NCBI GenBank assembly: GCA_963580285.1
Contig: OY757010.1
Location: 69,283,659-69,347,658 of the forward strand
Source: Lucinisca nassula
Taxonomy: Eukaryota; Mollusca; Bivalvia; Lucinida; Lucinidae
Length of the DNA stretch: 64,000 bases
Reading direction: 5' to 3'
Shown one piece after another: positions 46,724 through 58,148 of the stretch. The translations under genes were made by a program, and so were the position numbers. The notes under the pieces are model-generated. The model was not told where the DNA came from and made no database searches. It saw only the letters and a list, made by a program, of their open reading frames with translations. Positions within the stretch are counted from its first letter, which is position 1, and each line of letters starts with the position of its first letter.

Positions 46724-47215
46724 CCCATTTTGTACCGGAAACCCCGAAAAGGGTACCCTGGCAAACAGTGTAGATTCTGATCAGACAGCTTCTTCAGAAG
46801 CCATCTGATCAAGATTTACACTGTTTGTAAAGGTTGGGGTTGTCGTGAACCAGAGGATAAAGGTTAACCCATTTTGTACCGGAAACCCGAAACGGGTACC
46901 CTGGCAAACAGTGTAGATTCTGATCAGACAGCTCCTTCAGAAGCCATCTGATCAAGATTTACACTGTTTGTAAAGGTTGGGGTTGTCGTGAATAGGAGGA
47001 TAAGGGTTAACCCACTTTGTACCGGAAACCCCAAAACGGATACCCTGGCAAACAGTGTAGGCCCAGATCAGACGCCACAGAACGCGGCGTCTGATCAGGG
47101 CCTCCACTGTTTGCTTAGAGTTTAGCCATTTTCCAAATCAATTTCGAAGAAAACAACCAGACACCCCTATATTTTAAAATGGACTCAAGCTATATATAAG
47201 GAGGAACAAGAAGAC
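46720..47215. mobile_element. Two chimeric M2/M3 units followed by M2
   Basis: From TTAA at 46,720 two tandem units of about 140 bp start as M2 (CCCATTTTGTACCGGAAACC) and finish as M3 (TTGGGGTTGTCGTGAA ... GGTTAA). A normal M2 follows at about 47,008-47,215. Confidence 0.8.
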
Positions 47216-47353
47216 TCTTCCATCTCTTCCTCTGTCTTCTTCACTGAAGCATATTTTCATGATTTCGCATTCTGTGAATACATGGCCAAGTGATACTGCT
47301 AGGATTATTTCATTTTCTTTATTCATTTACTTAATTATTTTACAAGGCCGTAC

Positions 47354-47615
47354 CTTCAACAACTTGTTTTAAACAGGTAAAATCTTCACTTTCTTCTGAT
47401 GTGTTCAGGTATATCTCCTGTAGAACTCTGAATAACTCTTGTATATGCTGTACCGGTCGGTAAATAAATCTGCTGATTGAAGGTTGACCCTCTTCTACCT
47501 GAGACTCTTGTATAAACCTCATAAAGTATTTAGTTCTCTGCAGATCCAATAAGACACGGTTTGATTGCTGAAGTCCTTTGGCATACAAGTCATAGGCTTG
47601 ACATAACATGTGAAC
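47354..47615 (-). CDS. RhoGEF exon 10: DH domain conserved regions 2-3
   Basis: This exon is 262 nt, with acceptor ACAATTTTAG and donor GTACGG in phase 1. VHMLCQAYDLYAKGLQQSNR is followed by a helix and then RFIYRPVQHIQELFRVLQEI. The last stretch is the DH signature L-x-P-V-Q-R-I-x-R-Y. Here the conserved Arg after Gln is His and the RY pair is EL, a notable departure in the helix that forms the GTPase-binding face. EDFTCLKQVVE starts the final helix. Confidence 0.85.
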
Positions 47616-47649
47616 CTAAAATTGTAACACAAAGAGGATCTCATATGAG

Positions 47650-47776
47650 TGTTCATGTATTATTGAATTTATTAAACGAGTTGAGGAAAAGGGATGAAAT
47701 GCGGGGCTTTGCCGAGCATTTGCATTTTGTCACTTTTCCTCAACGAGTTTAATAAATTAAATTCAATAAAACATGA
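47650..47776. mobile_element. Hairpin MITE
   Basis: ATTATTGAATTTATTAAACG AGTTGAGGAAAAG pairs with CTTTTCCTCAACGAGTTTAA TAAATT. It lies 35 bp from the DH exon acceptor. Confidence 0.85.
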
Positions 47777-48403
47777 GCAGGAATGCAAGATTCTATTTAT
47801 CATATGACATTTAAAACGCATTTTATTCACAATCGTTATATTCCACCATTACTAAAAGCGACGTCGTTACATGTAACGTTAGGGGGCGTATCTAACTAAT
47901 TTGCATATTTAATCCACTAGTGGATTATCAAATTTATTACTTGTACATGGCGTTAGTACATTCTCAGACGCGACGTCAAATGATAAAAAAATAATGAAAC
48001 CAGACCAGATGGAAATCTATTTTATTTTTATAATTATTATTATTTTTCAAGGAAAATAAGGCTTGACATTACATGTTAATCGTCAGCTTGAGCTAAAAAT
48101 AGGTTTGAGGTTGATGTGTAATTGTCATGATTGGCAGAACCTAGGCTTTCAAAAACCAACTTTTGTCAGTGGCCATGATTTATCATCTTGGTAATGTCTG
48201 TATCAAGCTTCAATAGGCCAAAATGTTTGACTTTCATATGTTATCATGATAAAAAAAACAACAACAAAAAGCGGACATCGAGTCATCAACAGTACATCCT
48301 GCTTACATTAGCATGGCAGAATGGTAAACTTTACAATGTGAATAATATTATTTTCTGTTCTTAAATACTAATCAAAGTATGATATATGACTAATATACCT
48401 TAC

Positions 48404-48544
48404 CTTTGATTGATATATCATGCCTACTGAGTTAACAAAGTTGTGGTGATCACTGGAGACTGACTCATCAGTATCATCAGACATAAAGGAGCCTGGAGCA
48501 TTGTCGTGCATCTGTTTGATATGGTACTCTGATATGGTGGTTAA
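48404..48544 (-). CDS. RhoGEF exon 9: DH domain, middle helices
   Basis: This exon is 141 nt, 47 codons, phase 0-0, with acceptor TTTATTTTGCAG and donor GTAAGG. It starts LTTISEYHIKQM, continues through an acidic loop (SDDTDESVSSD) and ends NFVNSVGMIYQSK. It fits the DH region between conserved regions 1 and 2, with a longer loop than usual. Confidence 0.75.
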
Positions 48545-49472
48545 CTGCAAAATAAAAAAAAATATTTTATATTAAGGGGAATGGATACACTTTCAGGGGA
48601 GGAAACTCCTGCAAAAGTATTTTTGTCTCGCATGCCAACAGGGGTTTTAACTCTTAAAGGAAAGAATTTGCTCCTGAGGATTCTTTCCTTTAAGAGTAGA
48701 TCCCTTTTTCAGTGGGACAGGGCTTATAGAAAAGTGAACAGGAAGTCCCGAAAGTTGTTTCCCTTTGAAAAATGGTGGAAAAATCTGCTAGGTGTTCTCA
48801 TTCTCCTTAAGTATAAGTACATCGTTAAGGGCTGCTCAAAGGCCCAGATAATAGTGGGGTATCTACAAATTATTTTTCTTATTTCAGCACAAAAACATGT
48901 TGTGGGCACTCATAAGGAGGGCCTCGTCTAGGTACTTCTAATGAGTACCCACAACACTTTGGACAGTCCCACAGGTGTTCTCCCACTAGAGCACACTGGG
49001 TGCAGAAAAACAAGAAAAATGTACCCAAAACCATCAAAATACACTTTTAAACGCATAGTGTCTTAATTTTAGGTGGTCTTAATAGCGGACTTTTACAGTA
49101 CATAGAGACCTCAATGGCAAAAAAGGAGGATGGTTCATTTACCATGACTAATCAGTAGGTAGAACTTTGATCCACAGAGAATTCTCACAACAGTTTCACT
49201 TCAGATATCAATACGGTAAGGATAATTCAAGCAATTTTTTTAAATGTTGCAAAGTTGTTTGAGTAACTTAAGTTCGACTACATGCTGAGTATGTGTTCGA
49301 GTTTTAATGCCACTTCAAATGACAGTTAGAGATGAAATGCTCTAGGCAATGGAATGATATCTGCAATCAAGAAGAATGCTGCCTCCAGTTATTTCAAAAC
49401 TAGTGCAAATTGCTTGAAAGGAAATCACATATCCAATGAAGCAAACATAGAATTTATTCATACGTTACCCAC

Positions 49473-49643
49473 CTTTTCAATGTTCTGGAAGAGGGCTGTG
49501 TGTTGTGTATGACTCAGTATACAATGTCTAAGAGGTCGAGAGTAACTCTGCATCCCAGCATGCATCAGATCGATGAAGTCCAGCTCCAGACTTAATAAAC
49601 GATGTATAGCTTCCTGTTTACGCACTTCACAAGAACGGACAGT
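49473..49643 (-). CDS. RhoGEF exon 8: DH domain conserved region 1
   Basis: This exon is 171 nt, exactly 57 codons in phase 0-0, with acceptor GAAAATTTTCAG and donor GTGGGT. EVRKQEAIHRLLSLELDFID is the first DH helix, which contacts the GTPase switch I. The catalytic Glu expected near the start of this helix is plausibly the E of KQEAI. The segment ends with helix residues HTALFQNIEK. Confidence 0.8.
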
Positions 49644-50515
49644 CTGAAAATTTTCAATGACTTAACATTAGTAATGTTGAAAAGCTGAAAAAGACCATCT
49701 CTGCAAAGACAGATTTATATGTATATTGTAACAACGTTCTATTATTTACAAAAACAAAGAAAATATATTGTAGGTGTCACACTGTTTCCCATTCCGTCTG
49801 CACCTTTTGGACACCTTGCTGTATCGTGAAACAAACTTGTTAAAACTAGGAGAATTACAGCACCTCAAGGTGTCGCAATTTTTTTGGGTTTTACGGTATT
49901 CCTGAAGGAAAGAGTTTGATCCCCCGTGCAGCAAGTTGAAATCTGCCATCAGTGGAAGTGAATGCTTAAAAGATGGCTCATAATTGGACCGTTACTATGA
50001 ACCCTGTAGATTGGTACAGGTTTCTACGCATCCAGTGCAGATCTGTCCAACCCGGCAATCCTGTTAATCCATTTTGTACTGGAAACCCCAAAACAGGTAT
50101 GTGTAGTAGGCAGACAGTGCAGGCATAGATCAGACATGAAACATTGCGTCTACAGTTTGCAAAACGTTCTGTCAGTTTCCAAATAGATTTTGAAGAAAAC
50201 ACAACCTAAAAACCCTAAATTTTGAAATGGACTCCTGCCATATACATGTATAAGGAGGAAGATTTAATATGGTACAAAACGGGTTAATGATTTTGACTAA
50301 TATCCCTATTGACAAGATATGATCTGAGCTTGCACTGTTTGCCAGTTTTCGGGCTGTCTACGTATATAAACGGGTTACTTGCAAACAGTGGGGATCTAGA
50401 TCAGATGACATAGAAATGGACCATTGATATATACATGTATATATAAGGAGGAAAATTCCATTTGGTACAAAAAGGGTTAATGGGTTTAAGGCAGTTAACT
50501 CAGCTGTGCACTTAC

Positions 50516-50795
50516 TCTATGTGCTCTAGCCAACAATGGTAGTGGTGTACTGGTAGCCATCTGAGTCATTTCTGGATTAACAGGAACCATCACACTCTCA
50601 TCAACGGAGATCTTTTTTTCTTTCATACTGTCAGCAATTGTGTACATCTGAGGTATCATCTTTTTCTCGTCATCAATGTTGTTGTCATAGGAACCAGTGG
50701 GACAAGGGGCAGACTTCCAGGGTGAGTTCTCGAGATGCTCAAAGGTGACAGGTTTCTGTCTCTGTATATCTAATACCAGTACATTGCTACAGTGT
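50516..50795 (-). CDS. RhoGEF exon 7: last PDZ strand and interdomain linker
   Basis: This exon is 280 nt. The acceptor TTTCTTTACAG is followed by one leading base, then HCSNVLVLDIQRQ, which completes the PDZ fold. About 80 polar residues follow, including PWKSAPCPTG and STPLPLLARAHR, with no recognisable domain, so it is probably a flexible linker. The donor AGA|GTAAGT is in phase 0. Confidence 0.8.
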
Positions 50796-51387
50796 CTGTA
50801 AAGAAACCAAGAATTAAGTTTAATAATACAATTAACCCAAATCAAACAGCCTTTAAATTGACAATTGTCTGGTTCGTGCCTCTCTCTGGCCAAATGTGAG
50901 TAGCCAAGTTCTGCAATGCAAGATCAGTTGGTTTTTCTCTGGGTATTCTGGTTTTTGCCCACCTCTGATTAAAGGACAGCTCAAAATAAGTGAAATAATC
51001 GTGAAACCACAAAATCAACCCCCACCCCCCACAAAAAAATAACACTGTTCAAATCCAGCATTGTTCCCCAGCTTGATTTGAACAGTGTGTCCTAGGTCTG
51101 AAAAGTGTTTTTATGTCCCCTTGTACTGGTTCTGTACACATGTCTGTCTGTTCATCTGTCTGTCTTGTTGATTCTCAATTACACTTTGTCAGCAAAAACC
51201 CAATTGAATTATGCTAATATTAACTTTAGCAGGCACTTTGAGACCACTATGGAGATGACCCTTAGATATCTGACAATCTTTTCAGTTTTGGTGCACAGCT
51301 AATTTGGCCATGTGGCTCAGGCAGAGGCTGAGAGCAGTTTACAAACACCTGCTCTAGTTAATCATGTACAAGATTTTATCTACTTAC

Positions 51388-51631
51388 TTGACAATTTTGG
51401 CCACACTGGTGGCTGTCGACCTGGAAACGTTCTGTTTGTTCAGCCTGATTATGATGTCTCCCGGCAGCAGACCCGCTGATTCTGCTGGTGATGCCCGGTC
51501 GACTCGTCCCACTCGCACTGGGCATGCCTCCACAACAGAAAACCCAAAACCATTCTTGCCCCTGCGCAATGTGATCTGCATGGATTCCATTCCCCAGACA
51601 TCTTTGTTTACAGAAGGGATATTAGACTGGG
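51388..51631 (-). CDS. RhoGEF exon 6: PDZ domain
   Basis: This exon is 244 nt. The acceptor TTTTTTTCTTGCAG is followed by two leading bases and the frame TQSNIPSVNKDVWGMESMQI, with donor GTAAGT. The peptide-binding loop reads GFGF (canonical GLGF) at the start of strand B. ASPAESAGLLPGDIIIRLN is the standard PDZ core, with an acidic GD turn. PDZ domains bind C-terminal peptides of receptors or scaffold partners. The acceptor and first 20-40 nt of this exon are the parent sequence of the satellite at 51,640-52,910. Confidence 0.9.
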
Positions 51632-51639
51632 CTGCAAGA

Positions 51640-52910
51640 AAAAAATAATTTTGTTACTCAACTTATTATAGTAAATGAGTCTTTCTGCTACAGACATCTT
51701 TATTTCCAGAAGGGATATTAGACTGGGCTGCGAGAAAAGAATAATTTTGTTACCCACAGCATTACAGAAGGGATATTAGACTGGGCTACAAGAAAGAATA
51801 ATTTTGTTACTCACAGCATTACAGAAGGGATATTAGACTGGGCTGCAAGAAAATAATAATTTTGTTGCTCATAGCATTACAGAAGGGATATTAGACTGGG
51901 CTGCAAGAAAAGAATAATTTTGTTGCTCACAGCATTACAGAAGGAATATTAGACTGGGCTGCAAGAAAAGAATACTTTTGTTGCTCATAGCATTACAGAA
52001 GGAATATTAGACTGGGCTGCAAGAACAGAATAATTTTGTTGCTCATAGCATTACAGAAGGGATATTAGACTGGACTGCAAGAAAAGAATAATTTTGTTAC
52101 TCACAGCATTACAGAAGGAATATTAAACTGGGCTGCAAGAAAAGAATAATTTTGTTGCTCATAGCATTACAGAAGGGATATTAGACTGGGCTGCAAGAAA
52201 AGAATAATTTTGTTACTCACAGCATTACAGAAGGGACATTAGACTGGGCTGCAAGAAAAGAATAATTTTGTTGCTCATAGCATTGCAGAAGGGATATTAA
52301 ACTGAGCTGCAAGAAAGGAATAATTTTGTTGCTCATAGCATTACAGAAGGGATATTAGACTGAGCTGCAAGAAAAGAATAATTTTGTTGCTCATAGCATT
52401 ACAGAAGGGATATTAGACAGGGCTGCAAGAAAAGAATAATTTTGTGACTCACAGCATTACAGAAGGGATATTAGACTGGGCTGCTAGAAAAGAATAATTT
52501 TGTTATTTATGGCATTACAGTAAATAAATCAGTCTTTCTTCTATAGACATCTGTATTTACAAAAGTGATATTAGACTGGGCTACAAGAAAATAATTGTGT
52601 TACTTTTGGCATTACAGTAAATCAGTCTTTCTGCTATAGATTTCCAAGACATCTCTATAACAGAAGGAATATTAGACTGGGCTATAAGAAAAGAATAATT
52701 TTGTTGCTCATAGCATTACAGAAGGAATATTAGACTGGGCTCAGTAACAAGAAAAGAATAATTTTGTTACTTATAGCACTACAGTAAACCAGTCTTCCTT
52801 CTATAAACATTTACAGAAGGAATATTAGACTGTAAACCAGTCTTCCTTCTATAGACATTTGCAGAAGGAATATTAGACTGGGCTACAAGAAAAGAATAAT
52901 TTTGTTACTC
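51640..52910 (-). repeat. 58-bp satellite copied from the PDZ exon's 3' splice site
   Basis: About 19 copies of a 58-bp unit. On the minus strand each reads TTATTCTTTTCTTGCAG then CCCAGTCTAATATCCCTTCT and GTAATGCT, i.e. the polypyrimidine tract, acceptor AG and first 20 or more bases of the exon at 51,631. Some copies (51,689; 52,550) extend further into the exon (AAAGATGTCT). About a third of copies have GTGAGTAAC after the exon-derived part, a donor consensus. Confidence 0.9.
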
Positions 52911-53038
52911 ACGGCATTACAACAACCTCTGTTTGCAGTATGAATAAAAAATATTATGGATTTTCATAAGAAAAGTAGCCATTTGGGAGATGTGAAAAAA
53001 TGCACTATGTCGCATGGGTGTGCTATCATAATGTAAAT

Positions 53039-53265
53039 TTAACCCTTTTGTACCAAATGGAATCTTCCTCCTTATGTATAGCAGGAGTCCATTTCAAAAT
53101 ATAGGGGTGTCAGGTTGTGCTTTCTTCAAAATTTATTTAGGAAATGGCTTAACTTTTTGCAAACAGTGTAGGCCCTGATCAGACACTGCATTCTTCGGCG
53201 TCTGATCTTGGCCTGCACTGTTTGCCAGGGTACCCATTTTGGGTTTCTGGTACACAATGGGTTAA
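53039..53265 (+). mobile_element. MITE family M2, complete
   Basis: TTAA at 53,039 and 53,262 with M2 termini. Confidence 0.85.
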
Positions 53266-53599
53266 GATGAAGCAATTTTAACAAGTAATGACAAAATACT
53301 TAATAAAGATATCGTAACTGATTTGAAAACAATTATCAATTGTACTATTTACTCCCCACTTAACTGGAATTACGCTTTCAAAACTTTTAAATTATTGCAT
53401 TTCAAACTGAAAGTAACATTACTAGTTTCAACCCAGAAGGGATGGGGATACAAGATGGCAATGTTGGATAAACGTTGATATAACGTCACGCTAATTCAAC
53501 ATGCTTAAACTTCAAAACCTCTGGTTAAACTTCAAAACCTCTGGTTATCTGACCATCCATGTTTGATTACTGAGAAGTTAATCATGCAGTTGTACTTAC

Positions 53600-53690
53600 T
53601 TTTAAGCTGGGGTTTGAACCTCTGTGACACCTGAAGGTGCTTCTTTCTACCAAGGTCCTCAGTCAACAGATAGTACCAGCCATTCACCTC
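53600..53690 (-). CDS. RhoGEF exon 5: C2 last strand and C2-PDZ linker
   Basis: This exon is 91 nt. The acceptor TTATTCTGCAG is followed by EVNGWYYLLTEDLGRKKHLQ and VSQRFKPQLK, with donor GTAAGT in phase 1. GWYYLL-x-E-x-LGR-x-KHL is shared with RGS3. The basic tail leads into the PDZ domain. Confidence 0.85.
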
Positions 53691-54384
53691 CTGCAGAATA
53701 AAAACGAACTGGAGTTTAGAATATTTCATTAAATCATGTCTGTTGGTAAACCAACACAAAAAAGAACCCATTTTGTCCTTTCTAACCCTAAAAGGGTCAA
53801 GCAACATTCCAGAGCGGATGACACCCTTTTGATCTTTTTTCAGTCATTAAATACAGTAAAATTCCTTAAAGACCACTTTTGGTCATTGTAGGCAGAAAAT
53901 ACAAAGAAAAATTAAGTGTACCATTCAAAATTAATTTTTTGCAGCAGAATAAGTCCTAATTTTAGGTGGTCTTAATAGTGGAATTTCACTGTAATTGTTG
54001 CAGAAAAAAAAGGCTTAATTGTCTGTGCTGAAGTCTTTTTGCATGCTTAGAACAAACTCATTTAAAAATAATAATGAAATACAAGTTCCTGCGAACAAAG
54101 TCAGCAACTTTAGTATCAACAAGTTATGGGACACCTTTGACTCTGCCATACTGCTGCCACAAATATAGTTCTCGTATAAACTGTGTCATTTCTTGCAATC
54201 TAAGTTTGTCAGGAACCCAATAAGTAACTTATTTCAGGACGAAAACGTAGGGAGTTGTGGGTATCCATCAAAACCGACTCACTGGGGGCACTTCAAAACA
54301 TGTTTGTATGATGAGTAAGACCAATTTTAATTTAAAAATATTTTTACAGTTGAAAATTTAGATTTGTGTTCCCAATACCATAAT

Positions 54385-54600
54385 GATCCTAAGTACTGGG
54401 ACATACAGGCCTAAGCAAACAGTGCAGACCCAGATAAGACTGCTCCTCAAGAAGCAGTCTGATCAGGGCTACACTTTTTGCCATTCCATTTGAACTTTTT
54501 GGACTCCTTGCTGGATCCTGAAAAAAATTATTAAAATTTAAGGAGAATTACAGCAAGTCCTCAAGTTGTCAGAATTTTTAGGATTTTTACGGTAAATAGA
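54385..54600. mobile_element. MITE family M4
   Basis: AAGCAAACAGTGCAGACCCA ... AGAAGCAGTCTGATCAGGGC stem, then CTTGCTGGATCCTG. Confidence 0.6.
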
Positions 54601-54751
54601 AATTATTATTGCCCAATGTGTACTGTATATGTAACAGCTTACCCACAAGCCTACTCAGGAAAAGAGTGGTTAGGTAAACTAACTAGCTTGATATGATCTA
54701 AATAGTGTTGACTGGGCTGTCAACTCCAAACAATTAAACAAAATTATTTAC

Positions 54752-54812
54752 CTTCTTGGGGTTCGTCAAATGCCTGATGCCAAATGACATGCATCCTAGG
54801 AATTCATTCACT
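54752..54812 (-). CDS. RhoGEF exon 4: end of C2 domain
   Basis: This exon is 61 nt, with acceptor TCTTTTGCAG, one leading base, then VNEFLGCMSFGIRHLTNPKK and donor GTAAAT. FLGCMSFGI corresponds to RGS3 LIGCMSFGV, one of the clearest points of identity. The exon enters in phase 2 from 58,149 and leaves in phase 0. Confidence 0.85.
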
Positions 54813-55089
54813 CTGCAAAAGAAAGATATTAAGGGATTATTTTAATTCAAATTCTGTATTTATTCAAAATATGAGGCCACCAAAAAGTCATAAAATAAGC
54901 CTCAGCAATCAGTTTAGATCCAGATCAGACTGCTCCTACAAATATTGCAGATCCTGATCAAATCTGTCTGATTAGGGTCTACACGTCTTTGCACTGAGCA
55001 AGACTTTGCAGCCAAAATATAAAATTTTACACCACATCCAGCTTTCATTTTCAGAAGTAATCAACTTTGTTTGTGGCAAAAAAAACCTC

Positions 55090-55290
55090 TTAACCCATGT
55101 AGTTCCAGAAACCCCAAAACGGGTGTGCAGGCCCAGAGAACGCGGCGTCTGATCAGGGCCTACACTGTTTGCAGAATGTTCAGCCATTTTCTGAATAAAT
55201 TTTGAAGAAAGAGTCTGACACCCCTTAATTTTGAAATGGACTCCTCCTATATATGAGGAGGAAGATTCCATTTGGTACAAAAAGGGTTAA
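55090..55290 (-). mobile_element. MITE family M2, complete
   Basis: TTAACCCATGTAGTTCCAGA to TACAAAAAGGGTTAA. TTAA at both ends. Confidence 0.85.
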
Positions 55291-55299
55291 TTATTTCAA

Positions 55300-56240
55300 A
55301 TATGCAATGTTAAATAAAGCTTCTTTGTCTTTTATCTTTATCTTTAACTACCTTATCAAGTGATCTGTGGATAAATCTTGAATTTCCCTGGCAACCAAAT
55401 CATAAGCCTGTATTTTCATTTAATTATAAAAACAACTTGTGCTTTCTTATTGTAAAACAATCATCCTGAGAAGCCACTTGCTACTGAACTTTCTGTTGAC
55501 TATAAGCTCCTTAAGTCACCTTATCAAGATAACTCAAATGATTTTCATTATGTTGCATTATCTCCCTTAAACTGCATGTGCCTGGATCAGCAGAGGTGTT
55601 TTTATTTATGCCCCTCCAGCAGCAGTCAGGCCACATGAAGATGAGACATATGGGAGACGGGCAGATACGGAAGGCCCCAAACCCCATCTCACTACCAAGT
55701 TAAAATGTAGAATGAATCACATCAAAAAGTTGCTTTTCTCAAGCTGACCCACCAGCTCTTATCAGTAACAAAAGCCCTAGTTATCAAGTGCCAAACCCCA
55801 AAACCTGACAAAGGCCCTTGTTTGACATATTAGTATTTGAGGAGTCTTAAACCATTTCTATAGAAGGATATTACTTCATTAAAACTGTCTCTATCATTGA
55901 TAGCATTATTTACACTGACCTCAATATTAATCAAGTGTCAGAACAAAGGGGATACTGCCAGCCTACAGGTTATAAACAAAGATGTCCACTCTTCAGTACA
56001 AATATTAGTTGTAAGATTTAGGACAGAAGCTTGTATTGTCTCTTAATTCATAAATAAACATGTCTTATTATGAATATAATTACGGTATTTTCCATAATGA
56101 GACGCCAGCACACTTAGAAATTTCCTAGAACATTACCGTAATGATCCTAAGTATTGGCACAGATATAGGCCAACCGTGACATCACCAAAGTTTAATACAT
56201 GTAGTTACAGGTATGCAAACAAGTGTGATCCCCAGTCTCT
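55300..56240. other. Intronic, no feature recognised
   Basis: Relatively repeat-poor; no exon-like frame with splice sites seen. Confidence 0.5.
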
Positions 56241-56254
56241 CCTGGGGGATAAGT

Positions 56255-56557
56255 TTGTTTGTTTGTTTGTTTGAGGTTTAACGTCCCCGTCAACACTGTA
56301 AAGGTCATTTTGGAGACGTTGCTTCCAATTTTGTGGGACTTTTACCCGACATTGAGATGAAATGACATCTCAAGCCCTGTCGCCCAATGAAACCAATAGG
56401 GTTTATTAGCATGGACGGTCCGCCTCGCACCGCGGTTCCTGGACAGGCTTAGATCCTCTAAGCGGTTTACCAGTACTAGTGTGCGGGCCGGATTCAGCTC
56501 TGCGTGGAAGCATCGTGCAGCCCATATATTTCTTCAAGCCCCTATGGGCGGGGGCGA
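56255..56557 (+). mobile_element. SINE-like family R1, complete with 12-bp target duplication
   Basis: TGGGGGATAAGT at 56,243-56,254 and again at 56,558-56,569 brackets the R1 body. Read on the minus strand the element ends in a CAAACAAACAAAC tail, as expected for a LINE-mobilised retroposon. No clear tRNA-type promoter was found. At least 15 copies lie in this window. Confidence 0.9.
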
Positions 56558-56584
56558 TGGGGGATAAGTTGGAATGTGTTAAAG

Positions 56585-58148
56585 CAAACAAAAGACAATA
56601 CATACCCAGCATTCTGATCTCTGTGCCATACTGATATCAACAATCTTTTGTTCTGGTCCTCACCCCACCCCCACACCCAATCTCCTGGGGGACAAGACAG
56701 AATGTGTTAAAGCAAACAAAAGATGATACATACCCAGCATTCTGATCTCTGTGCCATACTGATATCAACAATCTTTTGTTAACGTCCTCACCCCACCCAC
56801 CCCACACCCAATCTCCTGGGGGAAAAGTTAGAATGTGTTAAAGCAAACAAAAGATGATACATACCCAGCATTCTGATCTCTGTGCCATACTGATATCAAC
56901 AATCTTTTGTTAAGGTCCTCACCCCCACCCCCACACCCAATCTCCTGGGAGACAAGATAGAACGTGTTAAAGCAAAGAAAAGATGATACATACCCAGCAT
57001 TCTGATCTCTGTGCCATACTGATATCAACAATCTTTTGTTAAGGTCCTCACCCCACCCCCACACCCAATCTCCTGGGGGAAAAGATAGAATGTGTTAAAG
57101 CAAACAAAAGATGATACATACCCAGCATTCTGATCTCTGTGCCATACTGATATCAACAATCTTTTGTTAACGTCCTCACCCCACCCACCCCACACCCAAT
57201 CTCCTGGGGGACAAGATAGAACGTGTTAAAGCAAACTAAAGATGATACATACCCAGCATTCTGATCTCTGTGCCATACTGATATCAACAATCTTTTGTTC
57301 TGGTCCTCACCCCACCCCCACACCCAATCTCCTGGGAGACAAGATAGAACGTGTTAAAGCAAACTAAAGATGATACATACCCAGCATTCTGATCTCTGTG
57401 CCATACTGATATCAACAATCTTTTGTTCTGGTCCTCACCCCACCCCCACACCCAATCTCCTGGGGGACAAGATAGAACGTGTTAAAGCAAACTAAAGATG
57501 ATACATACCCAGCATTCTGATCTCTGTGCCATACTGATATCAACAATCTTTTGTTATGGTCCTCACCCCACCCCCACACCCAATCTCCTGGGGGATGAGA
57601 TAGAATGTGTTATAGCAAACAAAAGATGATACATACCCAGCATTCTGATCTCTGTGCCATACTGATATCAACAATCTTTTGTTAAGGTCCTCACCCCACC
57701 CCCACACCCAATCTCCTGGGGGATGAGATAGAACGTGTTAAAGCAAACTAAAGATGATACATACCCAGCATTCTGATCTCTGTGCCATACTGATATCAAC
57801 AATCTTTTGTTAAGGTCCTCACCCCACCCCCACACCCAATCTCCTGGGGGATGAGATAGAACGTGTTAAAGCAAACTAAAGATGATACATACCCAGCATT
57901 CTGATCTCTGTGCCATACTGATATCAACAATCTTTTGTTATGGTCCTCACCCCACCCCCACACCCAATCTCCTGGGGGACAAGTTAGAATGTGTTAAAGC
58001 AAACTAAAGATGATACATACCCAGCATTCTGATCTCTGTGCCATACTGATATCAACAATCTTTTGTTATGGTCCTCACCCCACCCCCACACCCAATCTCC
58101 TGGGGGACAAGATAGAATGTGTTAAAGCAAACAAAAGATGATACATAC
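56585..58148 (-). repeat. 129-bp satellite copied from a C2 exon and its donor site
   Basis: Twelve tandem copies. On the minus strand each contains GACCTTAACAAAAGATTGTT through GATCAGAATGCTGG and donor GTATGTATC, identical to the exon at 58,149-58,217. The exon's acceptor and first codons are replaced by CTTGTCCCCCAG and a G-rich stretch of three length variants (18, 19 or 21 bp). Confidence 0.95.
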
